In this document: positions 9,204 through 19,089 of the stretch, piece by piece | Layout of the letters: every line of letters starts with the position of its first letter | How positions within the stretch are numbered: the first letter of the stretch is position 1 | NCBI GenBank assembly: GCA_021775915.1 | Contig: JAJFGW010000007.1 | Location: 1 to 64,000 of the forward strand | Length of the DNA stretch: 64,000 bases | Direction of reading: 5' to 3' | Origin: Alphaproteobacteria bacterium | GTDB taxonomy: Bacteria > Pseudomonadota > Alphaproteobacteria > Micavibrionales > Micavibrionaceae | Position numbers and translations under genes: made by a program | The notes under the pieces: generated by a model | Seen by the model: only the letters and a program-made list of their open reading frames with translations | Told to the model about the DNA's origin: nothing | Database searches by the model: none

Positions 9204-10321
9204 TGCTCCGTACGTTTAACAATCCGCATCGCCACTTCGGGCCGGACTTTGTCAAAATACTGAAGCACATCCATCATGTCCTTATGATTGACCAGCCGAC
9301 GCTTCGAGCGCATCCGGTGCGTCATCAGGTAAATTTTGGAGAACTCGTTCTTCTGAATACCAAAAGCCCGGCAAGCAATCGCCATCCCTTTCGGGCAAGA
9401 CTGCTTCAGAAAATCATGAATCTTGCGCGCTGAAATACTCGTATATTCAGCAAACTGAGCAATAAAAGGAGCAATCTCGCCATTGTTCAAGCTCTCAAAC
9501 ATCAACTCTAAATTAAGCATATTCAGAGACGCTTTCTTCCCTGCGGCCCTTATCATGGCATCGGTTGGCATAAATTCAGGCGGCGCAGGAGGTGCGCGCT
9601 CGGCAAACTCAAGAACCAAATCATCCACAACGGTTTCAACATGCGGATCAGATACTCCGAAGAATGCCCGAATGTAAGTCTTCAGCTCTCCTCCAACATG
9701 ACCATACAACCTGCGCGCCAGCTCTTCCGGCACTTCCGGACGCATCAAAAGCGGACGGGCTAGAGCCTCATTATCCTCGGCCATATCACCAAGGACATCC
9801 AGCGCATATCTGGTCAGCGTAATGCGCTCATTCTTTGATAAAACCACGGCGGTGTCCGCATCACGTATTTCGGCCAGCACATCAATGACTTCATTGCTCA
9901 AATTCTCACGCGACGCAATAATCTGCCAATAGTCCCGCCCTTGCGATTTAATGATATAAATCAGGTCAAGATCGCTTAAAATCACGCTTTTTCTTAAAAT
10001 CGGCGCTGCAATGGTAATTTCATCATTGGCTAAATGCAGGATCAAACGTAACGGCACATTATCAAGCACCGCCAGCCGCTCTGCCAAAGCTTCACGCAAA
10101 TCTGTTTCTGCCTGATTCATCAAGCCAATAAGCACATCCGCCAGTAAATCCTGCTCTTTGGCAGTAAGTTCTGCCTCAAAAAGCCCTGTTACTGCGCTGG
10201 TTAGCTCGGCCCGCGCCAATGGTTTATTGTCTTTTACAAGCCCATATAACTTATGACTGTCATACAACCGTACGAGCAGTGGTGTCATATGCGACAATTT
10301 ATCAAGTCTACTCAAGTCCAT
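9200..10321 (-). CDS. DUF2336 domain-containing protein
   Basis: MDLSRLDKLSHM...RREALAERLAVLDNVPLRLILHLANDEITIAAPILRKSVILSDLDLIYIIKSQGRDYWQIIASRENLS; start placed at ATG 10321 (track start is TTG). Confidence 0.85.
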   Translation of the reverse strand: MDLSRLDKLSHMTPLLVRLYDSHKLYGLVKDNKPLARAELTSAVTGLFEAELTAKEQDLLADVLIGLMNQAETDLREALAERLAVLDNVPLRLILHLANDEITIAAPILRKSVILSDLDLIYIIKSQGRDYWQIIASRENLSNEVIDVLAEIRDADTAVVLSKNERITLTRYALDVLGDMAEDNEALARPLLMRPEVPEELARRLYGHVGGELKTYIRAFFGVSDPHVETVVDDLVLEFAERAPPAPPEFMPTDAMIRAAGKKASLNMLNLELMFESLNNGEIAPFIAQFAEYTSISARKIHDFLKQSCPKGMAIACRAFGIQKNEFSKIYLMTHRMRSKRRLVNHKDMMDVLQYFDKVRPEVAMRIVKRTEH

Positions 10322-10651
10322 TACGTACAACCCCGTAAAAGTTAGCCCCCACTTCTTACGGCTTTCGCCTCACACCCAAATCTAACGCCTGTACGTTGCC
10401 TGTGAGTTGGCTGATTTATTATTATATTTCAGGAAGGTAGATACGTAAGCACGGCGAATCGCCGTACATATGATTTATCTTACTTCCCCCTCACAACTAC
10501 CCTTGTACGCCTTATTCCTTTATATTGCGTTAATGCGTCCGAAAGTGTAATTTTATTAGTCAACAATAAGGATCGAAAGGTTTTCTTAAATCTTTGCCTA
10601 TAAGATGGTAATGTTAGGGATGAAACGTAACAAAGAACGGGTAAAATCATA

Positions 10652-10921
10652 ATGATAGGTTCAGTTAACTCAGCTGCAGCGCAGCAAGTTGCCACTAATG
10701 CCTCTCAGCAAAACCAGAACAATCAAGTTCGGGCGCGTGAGGAGCAGGAGCCAAAGGCAAATGAAGTAAGCCCATCCGGCACCTCGGCGGCAGAGACGCA
10801 AGAGACAGAAACAACTAACCAGGATAACACACAGCAAACCGCATCCACCTCAAGCGCAGACACACAAGAAGCGTCCGGCGATGATCAGGAACGCGGCAGC
10901 ACAGTAGATATTCTGGTTTAA
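10652..10921 (+). CDS. Small low-complexity Q/N/T/S/E-rich hypothetical protein
   Basis: 89-aa ORF followed directly by a good terminator; compositionally disordered. Confidence 0.6.
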   Translation: MIGSVNSAAAQQVATNASQQNQNNQVRAREEQEPKANEVSPSGTSAAETQETETTNQDNTQQTASTSSADTQEASGDDQERGSTVDILV

Positions 10922-10945
10922 ATAATAATAATCTCGTTAGGAATG

Positions 10946-10972
10946 AACGGCGCTTTTAAGGCGCCGTTTTTT
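10946..10972 (+). terminator. Rho-independent terminator
   Basis: AACGGCGC-TTTTAAG-GCGCCGTTTTTT. Confidence 0.9.
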
Positions 10973-11038
10973 CATGAGGCATTGCAAAAACGCCATTATA
11001 GGATTATGTACTTTATCTATAAGATAAGGAGCAAAATC

Positions 11039-12133
11039 ATGGCAAACAAGAACTGGGATCAATATCACGACTATGAAGGGCTGGATAAACTCCTGACCGC
11101 GCAAAATTTGCGCAGTGATAAGGCCGGGAATCCGGTTCATGACGAAATGCTGTTTATTATTTTCCATCAGGTTTACGAGCTTTGGTTCAAACAAATCCTG
11201 TTCGAGCTTGATGATATTCAAGAGCGTTTTTCCAGCAACGTCGTTGATGATCGTGACATGCAACCCGTTCTGGGTTACCTGAACCGGATCGCAAAAATTC
11301 TTCATAATCTTGTTAGCATGATGGACATTCTGGAAACGATGCCTCCGCAAGCCTTTGTTGATTTCCGGCAATATCTCGGCACCGCGTCCGGCTTTCAAAG
11401 CTGGCAATTCCGTCTTGTCGAAATGCGTCTGGGGCTACGCCGCGAAGACCGTGTTTCTGTCTTTCACGGTGAGTTTGATGATGAACTTCGCGCCGAGAGT
11501 AAAAAAACCATAAAGGATGCGGAAAAATATCCGTCCCTTTTCGACCAAATCGACGGGTGGCTATCGCGCACTCCATTCATTGATAATCAGGATTACAAAT
11601 TCTGGGAAGAATACCGCAACGCTATTCACAATATACTCGACGAAAGAATTAAAGAGACACAATCTTTGTCGGGCGACGCGTTGGAAAAAGAGCTCAAAAC
11701 CATAGAAAAAACTCGTCAGAAATTCAGCGGTATTTTTGATAAAGAAAAACACGCTGAAGCACAGGAAAACGGCACATGGCGTATGTCGCTCAAAGCGTTG
11801 CAGGCCGCGCTATTCATTACCGTTTATAGCAAGGAACCAATCCTGCAAGGCCCCAACCAACTCTTGAAACTGATTACCGACATTGATTCATTACTGGCCC
11901 GCTGGCGTTACCGTCACGCTTTGATGGTACAGCGTATGGTCGGAATGGGCGCAGGCTCCGGCGGATCTTCCGGTTATGATTACCTAATGAGAACAGTAGA
12001 AAACCACCGCATCTTTTCAGATCTCTTCGCCCTGTCCAACTTCCTGATCCCTACACAGGCCCTGCCTGCTTTGCCAGACGAGATTAGCCAAAAAATGAGC
12101 TATAACTACAGCTCAGAAGAAAAGGCGGCCTAA
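11039..12133 (+). CDS. kynA: Tryptophan 2,3-dioxygenase family protein
   Basis: YHDYEGLDKLLTAQ...HDEMLFIIFHQVYELWFKQILFELDDIQ...SGFQSWQFRLVEMRLG...MGAGSGGSSGYDYL; start at ATG 11039 with AAGGAG upstream. Confidence 0.93.
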   Translation: MANKNWDQYHDYEGLDKLLTAQNLRSDKAGNPVHDEMLFIIFHQVYELWFKQILFELDDIQERFSSNVVDDRDMQPVLGYLNRIAKILHNLVSMMDILETMPPQAFVDFRQYLGTASGFQSWQFRLVEMRLGLRREDRVSVFHGEFDDELRAESKKTIKDAEKYPSLFDQIDGWLSRTPFIDNQDYKFWEEYRNAIHNILDERIKETQSLSGDALEKELKTIEKTRQKFSGIFDKEKHAEAQENGTWRMSLKALQAALFITVYSKEPILQGPNQLLKLITDIDSLLARWRYRHALMVQRMVGMGAGSGGSSGYDYLMRTVENHRIFSDLFALSNFLIPTQALPALPDEISQKMSYNYSSEEKAA

Positions 12134-12135
12134 AG

Positions 12136-13644
12136 TCACTGAAAAGCGACTTCGCTGAAACTGCGGAGTTTACGGCTGTGGAGCTTTGCAGGGCCAATAT
12201 CGCGCAATAGCGCCATTGTGTGCAGCCCTATTTTAAGATGCTGGTCAACGCGGCCACGATAAAAACTATCCGCCATGCCCGGCAATTTGGGCTGGCCGTG
12301 GAGCGGCTTGTCAGACACACACAGCAATGTCCCGTAAGGCACACGGAATCTAAACCCGTTCGCAGCAATCGTGCCGGATTCCATCTCCAGCGCAATCGCC
12401 CGGCTCTGGCTCAGCCGTAAATTCTGACGGATCGTAGGCCGCAGCTCCCAGTTCCGATCATCGATCGTGGCCACCGTCCCCGTGCGCATCACTTTTTTGA
12501 GGTCATAGCCTTTTAAGCCCGAGACCTCGCCCACAGCGCTTTCCAGCGCAACCTGAATTTCCGAGAGCGCCGGAATGGGAATGCTGGGCGGTAAATCAGT
12601 ATCCAGAATATGGTCTTCGCGCAAATAACCATGCGCCAGCACATAATCACCAAGACTTTGCGAATTCCGCAATCCGGCGCAATGACCGAGCATCAACCAC
12701 GCATGAGGGCGCAAAACCGCGACATGGTCGGTAATGGTTTTGGCGTTTGACGGCCCAACCCCGATATTAATCATGGTAATACCGTTACCGTCCTTGCGTT
12801 TCAAATGATAAGCCGGCATTTGCGGCAGACGCGGCACAGCAATGCCCTGCTCGTCCTTTTCCGAATTCCCATCAAGATTATTATTCACGATGACCTTATT
12901 ACCCGGCTCGACAAAAGAAGAATACTCGCTGCGCTCGCTTTTCAAATGAGGGTCTTCCGTTGCCGTCATCGTATCGCGGCACAGCCTGATAAATTCATCG
13001 ATATAAAACTGATAATTGGTGAAAATAATATAATTCTGAAAATGCCGCGCCGACGTGCCGGTATAATGGCGCAGACGCATAATGCTCAAATCCGTGCGCG
13101 GCGCACTAAACAGAGACAAAGGCGCATCCTCGCCCTCTTCCACCACGTAAGTGTTATTGGCAATTTCATCATCCAGATCATTCAGGTCAGGCATATCAAA
13201 GCTGGCATGCAACATTTGGATTTTGTCATTATCCAGATCACCTTCGAGATGAAAATCATCGCCCAGCGCATAATGAATAGGAATAGGATGATCGCTCACG
13301 CCAACTTCTACCGCGCAATCATGATTAAGGATCAGCAAGCGTATTTGCTCTTTCAGATAATAATCAAAAATATCACCGGGCCGCGTTACCGTTGTGGAAT
13401 AACCGCCCGGCTTGGCGACAAAACCGTATGACAGTCTGGTGTCAGGCCGAGTCACTTCCTGCGTATCTATTTTGATATAGGGGTAACAGGCGGATATTTT
13501 CTGAGAGGATGTATTTCCCGCAGAAAATTCAACAAAACTCTGGCAAAGATATTCAACATGCGCGTCATATATCGCGCAGATATAATCATAAGCGGCATGC
13601 GGGTCTTTGAATTTTTTTGGCTTGAAGCTTTTTGGTTTATTCAT
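12136..13644 (-). CDS. amn: AMP nucleosidase
   Basis: TRPDTRLSYGFVAKPGGYSTTVTRPGDIFDYYLKEQIRLL, ITMINIGVGPSNAKTITDHVAVLRPHAWLMLGHCAGLRNSQSLGDYVLAHGYLREDHILD. Confidence 0.95.
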   Translation of the reverse strand: MNKPKSFKPKKFKDPHAAYDYICAIYDAHVEYLCQSFVEFSAGNTSSQKISACYPYIKIDTQEVTRPDTRLSYGFVAKPGGYSTTVTRPGDIFDYYLKEQIRLLILNHDCAVEVGVSDHPIPIHYALGDDFHLEGDLDNDKIQMLHASFDMPDLNDLDDEIANNTYVVEEGEDAPLSLFSAPRTDLSIMRLRHYTGTSARHFQNYIIFTNYQFYIDEFIRLCRDTMTATEDPHLKSERSEYSSFVEPGNKVIVNNNLDGNSEKDEQGIAVPRLPQMPAYHLKRKDGNGITMINIGVGPSNAKTITDHVAVLRPHAWLMLGHCAGLRNSQSLGDYVLAHGYLREDHILDTDLPPSIPIPALSEIQVALESAVGEVSGLKGYDLKKVMRTGTVATIDDRNWELRPTIRQNLRLSQSRAIALEMESGTIAANGFRFRVPYGTLLCVSDKPLHGQPKLPGMADSFYRGRVDQHLKIGLHTMALLRDIGPAKLHSRKLRSFSEVAFQ

Positions 13645-13706
13645 AGAGCTATCATCACCGATTTTGCGTTAATTTTCAATTAATTGAACTAGGTTTGCTG
13701 TTTTTA

Positions 13707-13735
13707 TTGACATAATATTTAAGCCTTGCTATGTT
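13707..13735 (+). promoter_or_regulatory. Sigma70-type promoter
   Basis: TTGACA (13707-13712), 17-bp spacer, TATGTT (13730-13735), 36 bp upstream of ORF 13772. Confidence 0.6.
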
Positions 13736-13771
13736 ACATCATTAATTGACCACAGATTTAAGGAAAGAAAA

Positions 13772-14125
13772 ATGACAAGATCAGCGATAGCACTATCAAA
13801 TATAGAATTGAGTCCAAGTGAGGCAAATGTCCTCGCAGGCCAAGCTGCTTATACTTACATGTCTGCTTTTGGGCGCAGCTTTATGGATGCCATGGAAGGT
13901 ACCAAGCCGCAACCCGAGAAAGATATTAGCCGGATTTTGGCTGCCTCCTCCTCCATTATAGCTGCACATATAGCGATGATAACTATCAACCCTTCCTTCT
14001 CCAAAGAATTTTTGGCAGCAGATATGCTCCGCAAAACAGAAGAGGACGGCGAACGCCATGGCGAAGCTGTCGGCACCCACCTCCATGCAGCAGGCCAATG
14101 GGTAGCAAAAAAGTTTAGTCTATAA
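13772..14125 (+). CDS. Hypothetical protein (117 aa)
   Basis: ORF with AAGGAAAG RBS and upstream promoter. Confidence 0.65.
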   Translation: MTRSAIALSNIELSPSEANVLAGQAAYTYMSAFGRSFMDAMEGTKPQPEKDISRILAASSSIIAAHIAMITINPSFSKEFLAADMLRKTEEDGERHGEAVGTHLHAAGQWVAKKFSL

Positions 14126-14201
14126 CAACGACCGTAAAAAAAATTTATACTACTAACTAATTGCAGTTTTACTGCTTTTTAAATAAAAAAGGATAATTTT
14201 T

Positions 14202-14552
14202 ATGTCTTTAAACCTTAGAGATGCAACGCAAATGCTGCTTGAATCCCCTTGCTTTGGAAGGAATAATGCTAATTGCTCGCCAATGGAAGAATTTCGTAGA
14301 ATTGTTTCCTTGGTAACGGGGGATCCTGAAAATGATCTGAATCACCATACAATCGGCCCTGCTGCGACTACAGCCAAGAAAAAACTCACTGATCTAGCCC
14401 CTGAATTAGCGGCTGCTATAAAAAGTGAGTTAGAGCCACAAATCGAAAACGAAGAAGATAGCTTTGCCTCTATTATTAAAATTGGTCAGTGGATATTAGA
14501 TAATGATAACAAAGGCAGATTTGATAAAGAATTAAAGGGTTTAACTCTTTAA
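14202..14552 (+). CDS. Hypothetical protein (116 aa)
   Basis: ORF preceded by AAAAAGGA; followed by hairpin. Confidence 0.65.
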   Translation: MSLNLRDATQMLLESPCFGRNNANCSPMEEFRRIVSLVTGDPENDLNHHTIGPAATTAKKKLTDLAPELAAAIKSELEPQIENEEDSFASIIKIGQWILDNDNKGRFDKELKGLTL

Positions 14553-14561
14553 AACCCTTTA
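14534..14561 (+). terminator. Possible terminator hairpin
   Basis: TAAAGGGTTT-AACTCTT-TAAAACCCTTTA overlapping the 3' end of the 14202 ORF; T tract weak. Confidence 0.45.
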
Positions 14562-14585
14562 ATCGTTCCAAATAATATAATCCTA

Positions 14586-14639
14586 AGCCACCACCTTTAT
14601 TCAGCAGACCAGTTGGTAGCAAAGAAATTTAAGTTTTAG
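14586..14639 (+). pseudogene. Relic 3' end of a paralogue of the 13772 ORF
   Basis: SHHLYSADQLVAKKFKF* aligns without gaps to GTHLHAAGQWVAKKFSL* of the 13772 ORF; 38/54 nt identical by hand. Confidence 0.55.
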
Positions 14640-14860
14640 AATGGTTGTATATTAGCAATAACGCCTGTATCTACGTAACTAAGAATCTCGAGCAGCTCAT
14701 CATTTACAGCATCATCGGCTTCATAAGTGATTACCGTTTTACTACCTTCTGACTTTACATCCACATTCACCGCGCCCATATCAAACACAATATCACAGAT
14801 TTTTCTTTTTATTACCTGCGTTGCTGCAATACCAAAATCTATCGTAAGTTTTCTTTCCAT
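14636..14860 (-). CDS. Hypothetical small alpha/beta protein
   Basis: MERKLTIDFGIAATQVIKRKICDIVFDMGAVNVDVKSEGSKTVITYEADD...; start at internal ATG 14860 or upstream 14875. Confidence 0.55.
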   Translation of the reverse strand: MERKLTIDFGIAATQVIKRKICDIVFDMGAVNVDVKSEGSKTVITYEADDAVNDELLEILSYVDTGVIANIQPF

Positions 14861-14945
14861 TTTTTTTCTCCCCATCGAACTGTAACGCCTTACTTTAATA
14901 AAACATTATCCCCATACTTACAACACCATCAACAGGACATATCTA

Positions 14946-16784
14946 TTAAGCTGCCGCTTCTTCCGTTCCTCCAACGCCGATAAAACCGCCGGATTGCATG
15001 TTCCAAAGCCGCGCGTAATGCCCGCCTTTGGCCAAAAGCTCCTCGTGTGTGCCATCTTCGATAATTTCACCCTCTTCCATTACAATCAGGCGATCAAGAT
15101 GAGAGATCGTTGACAGACGGTGCGCAATCGCAACAACGGTTTTACCCTTCATCAAACGGAACAGGCTTTCCTGAATCAAGCGCTCTGACTCACTATCCAG
15201 CGCGCTTGTGGCCTCATCCAACACCAAAATGGGAGCATTTTTGAGTATGGCGCGAGCAATCGCCACGCGCTGCTTCTGTCCACCGGACAAGCGTACACCG
15301 CGCTCCCCGACCTCGGCGGCGTAATCCTTGTTACCGTGCCTGTCTTCAAGATCAACAATAAATTCATGCGCATTGGCTTGCTTGGCGGCCTCTATCACCT
15401 CTTCGTCAGTCGCATCGAGCTTACCATAGCGGATGTTATCAGCAATCGTCCGATGCAGCATGTCCGAGCTTTGCGGGATCACGGCGATGGCCTCGCGCAA
15501 ACTGTTTTGCGTTACGTCCGCAATGTCCTGCCCGTCAATAGTAATTTTGCCGTCCTTGATATCAAACAGGCGCAAAAGTACCTGCACAAACGTACTCTTG
15601 CCCGCGCCGCTATGGCCAACCAGACCGATCTTCTCTCCCGGTTCAATTTTAAGATTAAGTTTTTTAAATAACACCTTGTCACCATAGGAAAAATCGACAG
15701 CGTTAAGTTCAACGGCGCCTTTGGTCACGACCAGTTTTTTAGCGTCATTCTTATCCACCAGATCATGCGCTTTGGTCATGACCTCCATGCCCTCCTCGAT
15801 CTCCCCCAGTCTCTGGAAAAAATGCGTGAAAATTTCCGACATCCACCACGACGTATTATTCACCAGCAACGCCAACGGCAGGATCATCGCCACATCAGCC
15901 GCGCCGGTTGCGCCGCTCTGCCACGTCACAACAAGACACATAACAACAGACACCCAGAACGCCGTCGTCAAAACCTCCAGACAGCACCACATCCGAAAAA
16001 GCGTCATATCGACCTTCTCGAACTTGTCCGATGTTTCATGCAGGGATTCCAGAAAATACTGGTCTTCATGGGCGGCACGGGCAAACAGCTTGACCGTCAG
16101 GATATTACTCAGCGTATCAACAAAGCGTCCGCGCACAATACTCCGCGCCTGCGACGCTTCTTTGGACAGCACCTGAATTTTGGGAATAAAGTACCAGAGC
16201 AGCGCGCCATAAAGGGTAATCCAGCCGAGTACAACAGCCATAAAGCTCCAATGCACCGTCACAAACAAGGCCACCGCGACGACAAAAGAAACAATGGCAT
16301 ACCAGATCGCACCTAGAAACGAGTTTGTAATATCATTAATCGCTGCCGGGGTTTCAACAACCTTGCCCGCCAGCCGCCCGGCAAAATCATTCTGAAAATA
16401 TTCATAACTATGATGATGCATATAAAGGGCGAGCTGCCGCCGCACCATATTAGCGTAAACAGGCAATGTCTTTGCCTGAATCCAGTTCCCGGTCATCTGA
16501 AAGATCGGCTGTAAAAACAGCAGCAAGAAAATAAAAGCGCCCAGCACTCCGGAAACATTGCCCCATATCTGTGCCGGATCTTCTGTTTCCTGAAACACCT
16601 CGACAAACAGCTTGAAGAAATAGGGCATTGTCGAAATCAAGCCATTGGAAATGCCGAACAGAATAAGGATAACCAGAAGCTGCCCTTTCATTTGCCGGGC
16701 AAAATACCACAAAAATGGCCCCAACTTATTTGGCAAGCGCGGCAGCTCTTCTTCCAGGTAATCAACGGTTTTGAGTTTTAGCAT
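14946..16784 (-). CDS. ABC transporter ATP-binding protein/permease (exporter, fused TMD-NBD)
   Basis: GLVGHSGAGKSTFVQVLLRLFDI, VRLSGGQKQRVAIARAILKNAPILVLDEATSALDSESE. Confidence 0.95.
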   Translation of the reverse strand: MLKLKTVDYLEEELPRLPNKLGPFLWYFARQMKGQLLVILILFGISNGLISTMPYFFKLFVEVFQETEDPAQIWGNVSGVLGAFIFLLLFLQPIFQMTGNWIQAKTLPVYANMVRRQLALYMHHHSYEYFQNDFAGRLAGKVVETPAAINDITNSFLGAIWYAIVSFVVAVALFVTVHWSFMAVVLGWITLYGALLWYFIPKIQVLSKEASQARSIVRGRFVDTLSNILTVKLFARAAHEDQYFLESLHETSDKFEKVDMTLFRMWCCLEVLTTAFWVSVVMCLVVTWQSGATGAADVAMILPLALLVNNTSWWMSEIFTHFFQRLGEIEEGMEVMTKAHDLVDKNDAKKLVVTKGAVELNAVDFSYGDKVLFKKLNLKIEPGEKIGLVGHSGAGKSTFVQVLLRLFDIKDGKITIDGQDIADVTQNSLREAIAVIPQSSDMLHRTIADNIRYGKLDATDEEVIEAAKQANAHEFIVDLEDRHGNKDYAAEVGERGVRLSGGQKQRVAIARAILKNAPILVLDEATSALDSESERLIQESLFRLMKGKTVVAIAHRLSTISHLDRLIVMEEGEIIEDGTHEELLAKGGHYARLWNMQSGGFIGVGGTEEAAA

Positions 16785-16799
16785 GGCGCTACTATGCCA

Positions 16800-18005
16800 C
16801 TAAGAGTTCAATCCCACCAGAGACTTTGCGAAATCTTGCGCATTGAACGAACGTAAATCACCGATTTGTTCGCCGATCCCGATCATATTGATAGGAACAC
16901 CGAACTGGTCGGCGAGGCTAACGACAACGCCGCCCTTGGCCGAACCATCAAGCTTTGTGACAATCAGCCCGGTGACATTGACCATATCTTTGAAAATCCT
17001 GACCTGCTCATGCGCGTTTTGTCCCGTCGTCGCGTCCAGCACCAGTAGCACCGCATGAGGCAGACTCTCGTCCTGCTTTTTGAGAACCCGGACAATTTTT
17101 TCCAGCTCGGCCATGAGGTTGGATTTGTTATGCAGCCGCCCCGCCGTGTCTATGAACAAGATTTCCGTCCCGTCCGCTTTGGCTTTCTCATAAGCCTCAA
17201 AAGCCACGGCGGCGGCATCTGCACCAACGGCCTTTTTCAACAACGGCACTTGCGCGCGGTCTGCCCAAACCTCGAGCTGTTCAATCGCAGCCGCCCGGAA
17301 CGTATCTCCGGCAGCAATCAGCACAGAGCGTTTTTGGGTCATATGGAGGTCATGGGCGACCTTACCGATGGTGGTTGTTTTACCAACGCCGTTTACACCA
17401 CAAACCAGCACCACAAAAGGCCCGCCATCAGCGCATTTGGGAAAATCTGCTTCCTGCGCTACAGGCTCCAGAATAGCTGATATGCTCTGTGCCAAAGCCT
17501 CTTTGATTTCTTCTTCGGAAATATCTTTGCCGAAACGGTCTTTGCCGAATTCAGCCACCAGACGCGCCGCTGTATGAGGCCCCATATCGGCGGTAATCAG
17601 AAGTTCTTCCAGCTCATCCAGCATGTCCTGATCGAGCTTTTTTTTGGTCACAAGGTCGGTAATGCCCTGACCGAGTTTTGCGGAGGATTTTGACAGGCCC
17701 TTTGTCAGCCGGCCTAGCCAGCCGCCTGTCCCCTCCTCCGCTTCAAGCTTTTTTCCGGGGTCAAGGTCCTCCTTCTCCCGGGCATCATCGACAGGAGTGT
17801 GTTCAGGAACCGGAGTTTCCTCAATATCCTCAAGAACCTCAAGCTCGGTTTCCTCAAAAAACTCATGTTTCTGATCCTCATTCAGATCGGAATCATATTC
17901 AACGGGCGGCTCAATTTCAGGTTCGCCGGGATGATGAATAATTTTATCCTCACGCTCCTGCTGCTCCTGCTCCGCCGCGTTCTTTTTCTTGCGCCAGAAA
18001 ATCAT
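16800..18005 (-). CDS. ftsY: Signal recognition particle receptor FtsY
   Basis: VCGVNGVGKTTTIGKVAHDL, LIAAGDTFRAAAIEQLEVWADR, FIDTAGRLHNKSNLMAELEK, TKLDGSAKGG; acidic N-terminal extension. Confidence 0.97.
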   Translation of the reverse strand: MIFWRKKKNAAEQEQQEREDKIIHHPGEPEIEPPVEYDSDLNEDQKHEFFEETELEVLEDIEETPVPEHTPVDDAREKEDLDPGKKLEAEEGTGGWLGRLTKGLSKSSAKLGQGITDLVTKKKLDQDMLDELEELLITADMGPHTAARLVAEFGKDRFGKDISEEEIKEALAQSISAILEPVAQEADFPKCADGGPFVVLVCGVNGVGKTTTIGKVAHDLHMTQKRSVLIAAGDTFRAAAIEQLEVWADRAQVPLLKKAVGADAAAVAFEAYEKAKADGTEILFIDTAGRLHNKSNLMAELEKIVRVLKKQDESLPHAVLLVLDATTGQNAHEQVRIFKDMVNVTGLIVTKLDGSAKGGVVVSLADQFGVPINMIGIGEQIGDLRSFNAQDFAKSLVGLNS

Positions 18006-18451
18006 GCTGTACCTCTCCTTTCTTCCATAGACGTTATGTTTCCATTTTTAATCTCAAGCATCCGTAAAGCGGCTTGGGCTGCGCCGCCGCCTTTGTTTTT
18101 GTCATCAGGCCGCGCCCGCGCCAAGGCCTGCGTTTCGGTATCTACGGTCAAAATAGCATTGCCCAGCGCCAGATTATGTTTCAAAACGAGATCATAAACA
18201 CCGCGCGCGCTTTCATTGCAAACAATATCATAGTGGCCAGTTTCGCCGCGAATAACGCATCCAGAGACCACAAAGGCATCATATTCCTTATCCAGAGACA
18301 TATTCAGCGCCGCTGGAATTTCCAGCGCGCCCGGCACAGTCAGCACATCATATTCTGCGCCAGCTTCTTTTAAAGCTGCGACAGCGCCCTCCAGAAGGAA
18401 GTCATTGATATGATCGTAATAGCGCGCTTCAATAATCAGGACTTTGGTCAT
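18002..18451 (-). CDS. ribH: 6,7-dimethyl-8-ribityllumazine synthase
   Basis: IIEARYYDHINDFLLEGA, TVPGALEIPAAL, FVVSGCVIRGETGHYDIVCNESARGV. Confidence 0.95.
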   Translation of the reverse strand: MTKVLIIEARYYDHINDFLLEGAVAALKEAGAEYDVLTVPGALEIPAALNMSLDKEYDAFVVSGCVIRGETGHYDIVCNESARGVYDLVLKHNLALGNAILTVDTETQALARARPDDKNKGGGAAQAALRMLEIKNGNITSMEERRGTA

Positions 18452-19089
18452 TTACAATACTCAACCAGATCGCAGATCTTGCCGATCTTCATCTCAAACT
18501 TTTCGACGAATTTCATCAAATCCGGCAAGCGCGCCATCGTGCCATCATTGTTCATGATCTCGCATATAACGCCTGCGCCGGTAAGGCCCGCAAGCTTTGA
18601 AATTTCAACGGTGGCTTCTGTGTGTCCGGGGCGCTCTAGCACGCCGCCATCAACCGCCCGGATAGGAAATACATGCCCCGGCGTTGCAATATCGTCCGGG
18701 CTGGATTGCGCACTTATGGCAGTTTTAATTGTATGGGCGCGGTCAAAGGCCGAAATACCTGTGGTCACGCCTTCTGCGGCCTCGATAGACACCGTAAACC
18801 CTGTCTGGAACTGTGAATTATTACGCGAAACCATCATCGGCAAGCCCAGCTTATCGACAAGCGCACCTTCCAGCGTCAGGCACACAAGCCCGCGCCCGTA
18901 CATCGCCATGAAGTTAATGATTTCGGGGGTTATCTTGTCCGCCGGAACAAACAAATCGCCTTCATTCTCCCGGTCTTCATCATCGACCAGAACAACCATG
19001 CGCCCTGCCCGCGCCTCTTCGATGATGTCCTCAATAGAGGAAATGGCGCTTTCGCCCTGAAATTCAAATATTTTTTTATCTGCAATCAT
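18448..19089 (-). CDS. ribB: 3,4-dihydroxy-2-butanone-4-phosphate synthase
   Basis: AGRMVVLVDDEDRENEGDLFVPADKITPEIINFMAMYGRGLVCL, ATPGHVFPIRAVDGGVLERPGHTEA. Confidence 0.95.
   Translation of the reverse strand: MIADKKIFEFQGESAISSIEDIIEEARAGRMVVLVDDEDRENEGDLFVPADKITPEIINFMAMYGRGLVCLTLEGALVDKLGLPMMVSRNNSQFQTGFTVSIEAAEGVTTGISAFDRAHTIKTAISAQSSPDDIATPGHVFPIRAVDGGVLERPGHTEATVEISKLAGLTGAGVICEIMNNDGTMARLPDLMKFVEKFEMKIGKICDLVEYCK

Noticed and set aside
10943-11038. N-terminal extension of kynA
   Set aside because: Would overlap a strong terminator hairpin; ATG 11039 has AAGGAG and the conserved N-terminus.
12805-13431. 208-aa plus-strand ORF
   Set aside because: Fully antisense to amn, whose protein motifs are unambiguous; composition (R/I/H-rich) is typical of a shadow ORF.
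18410-19060. 216-aa plus-strand ORF
   Set aside because: Antisense to ribB/ribH; Ser/Pro/Arg-rich shadow reading frame.
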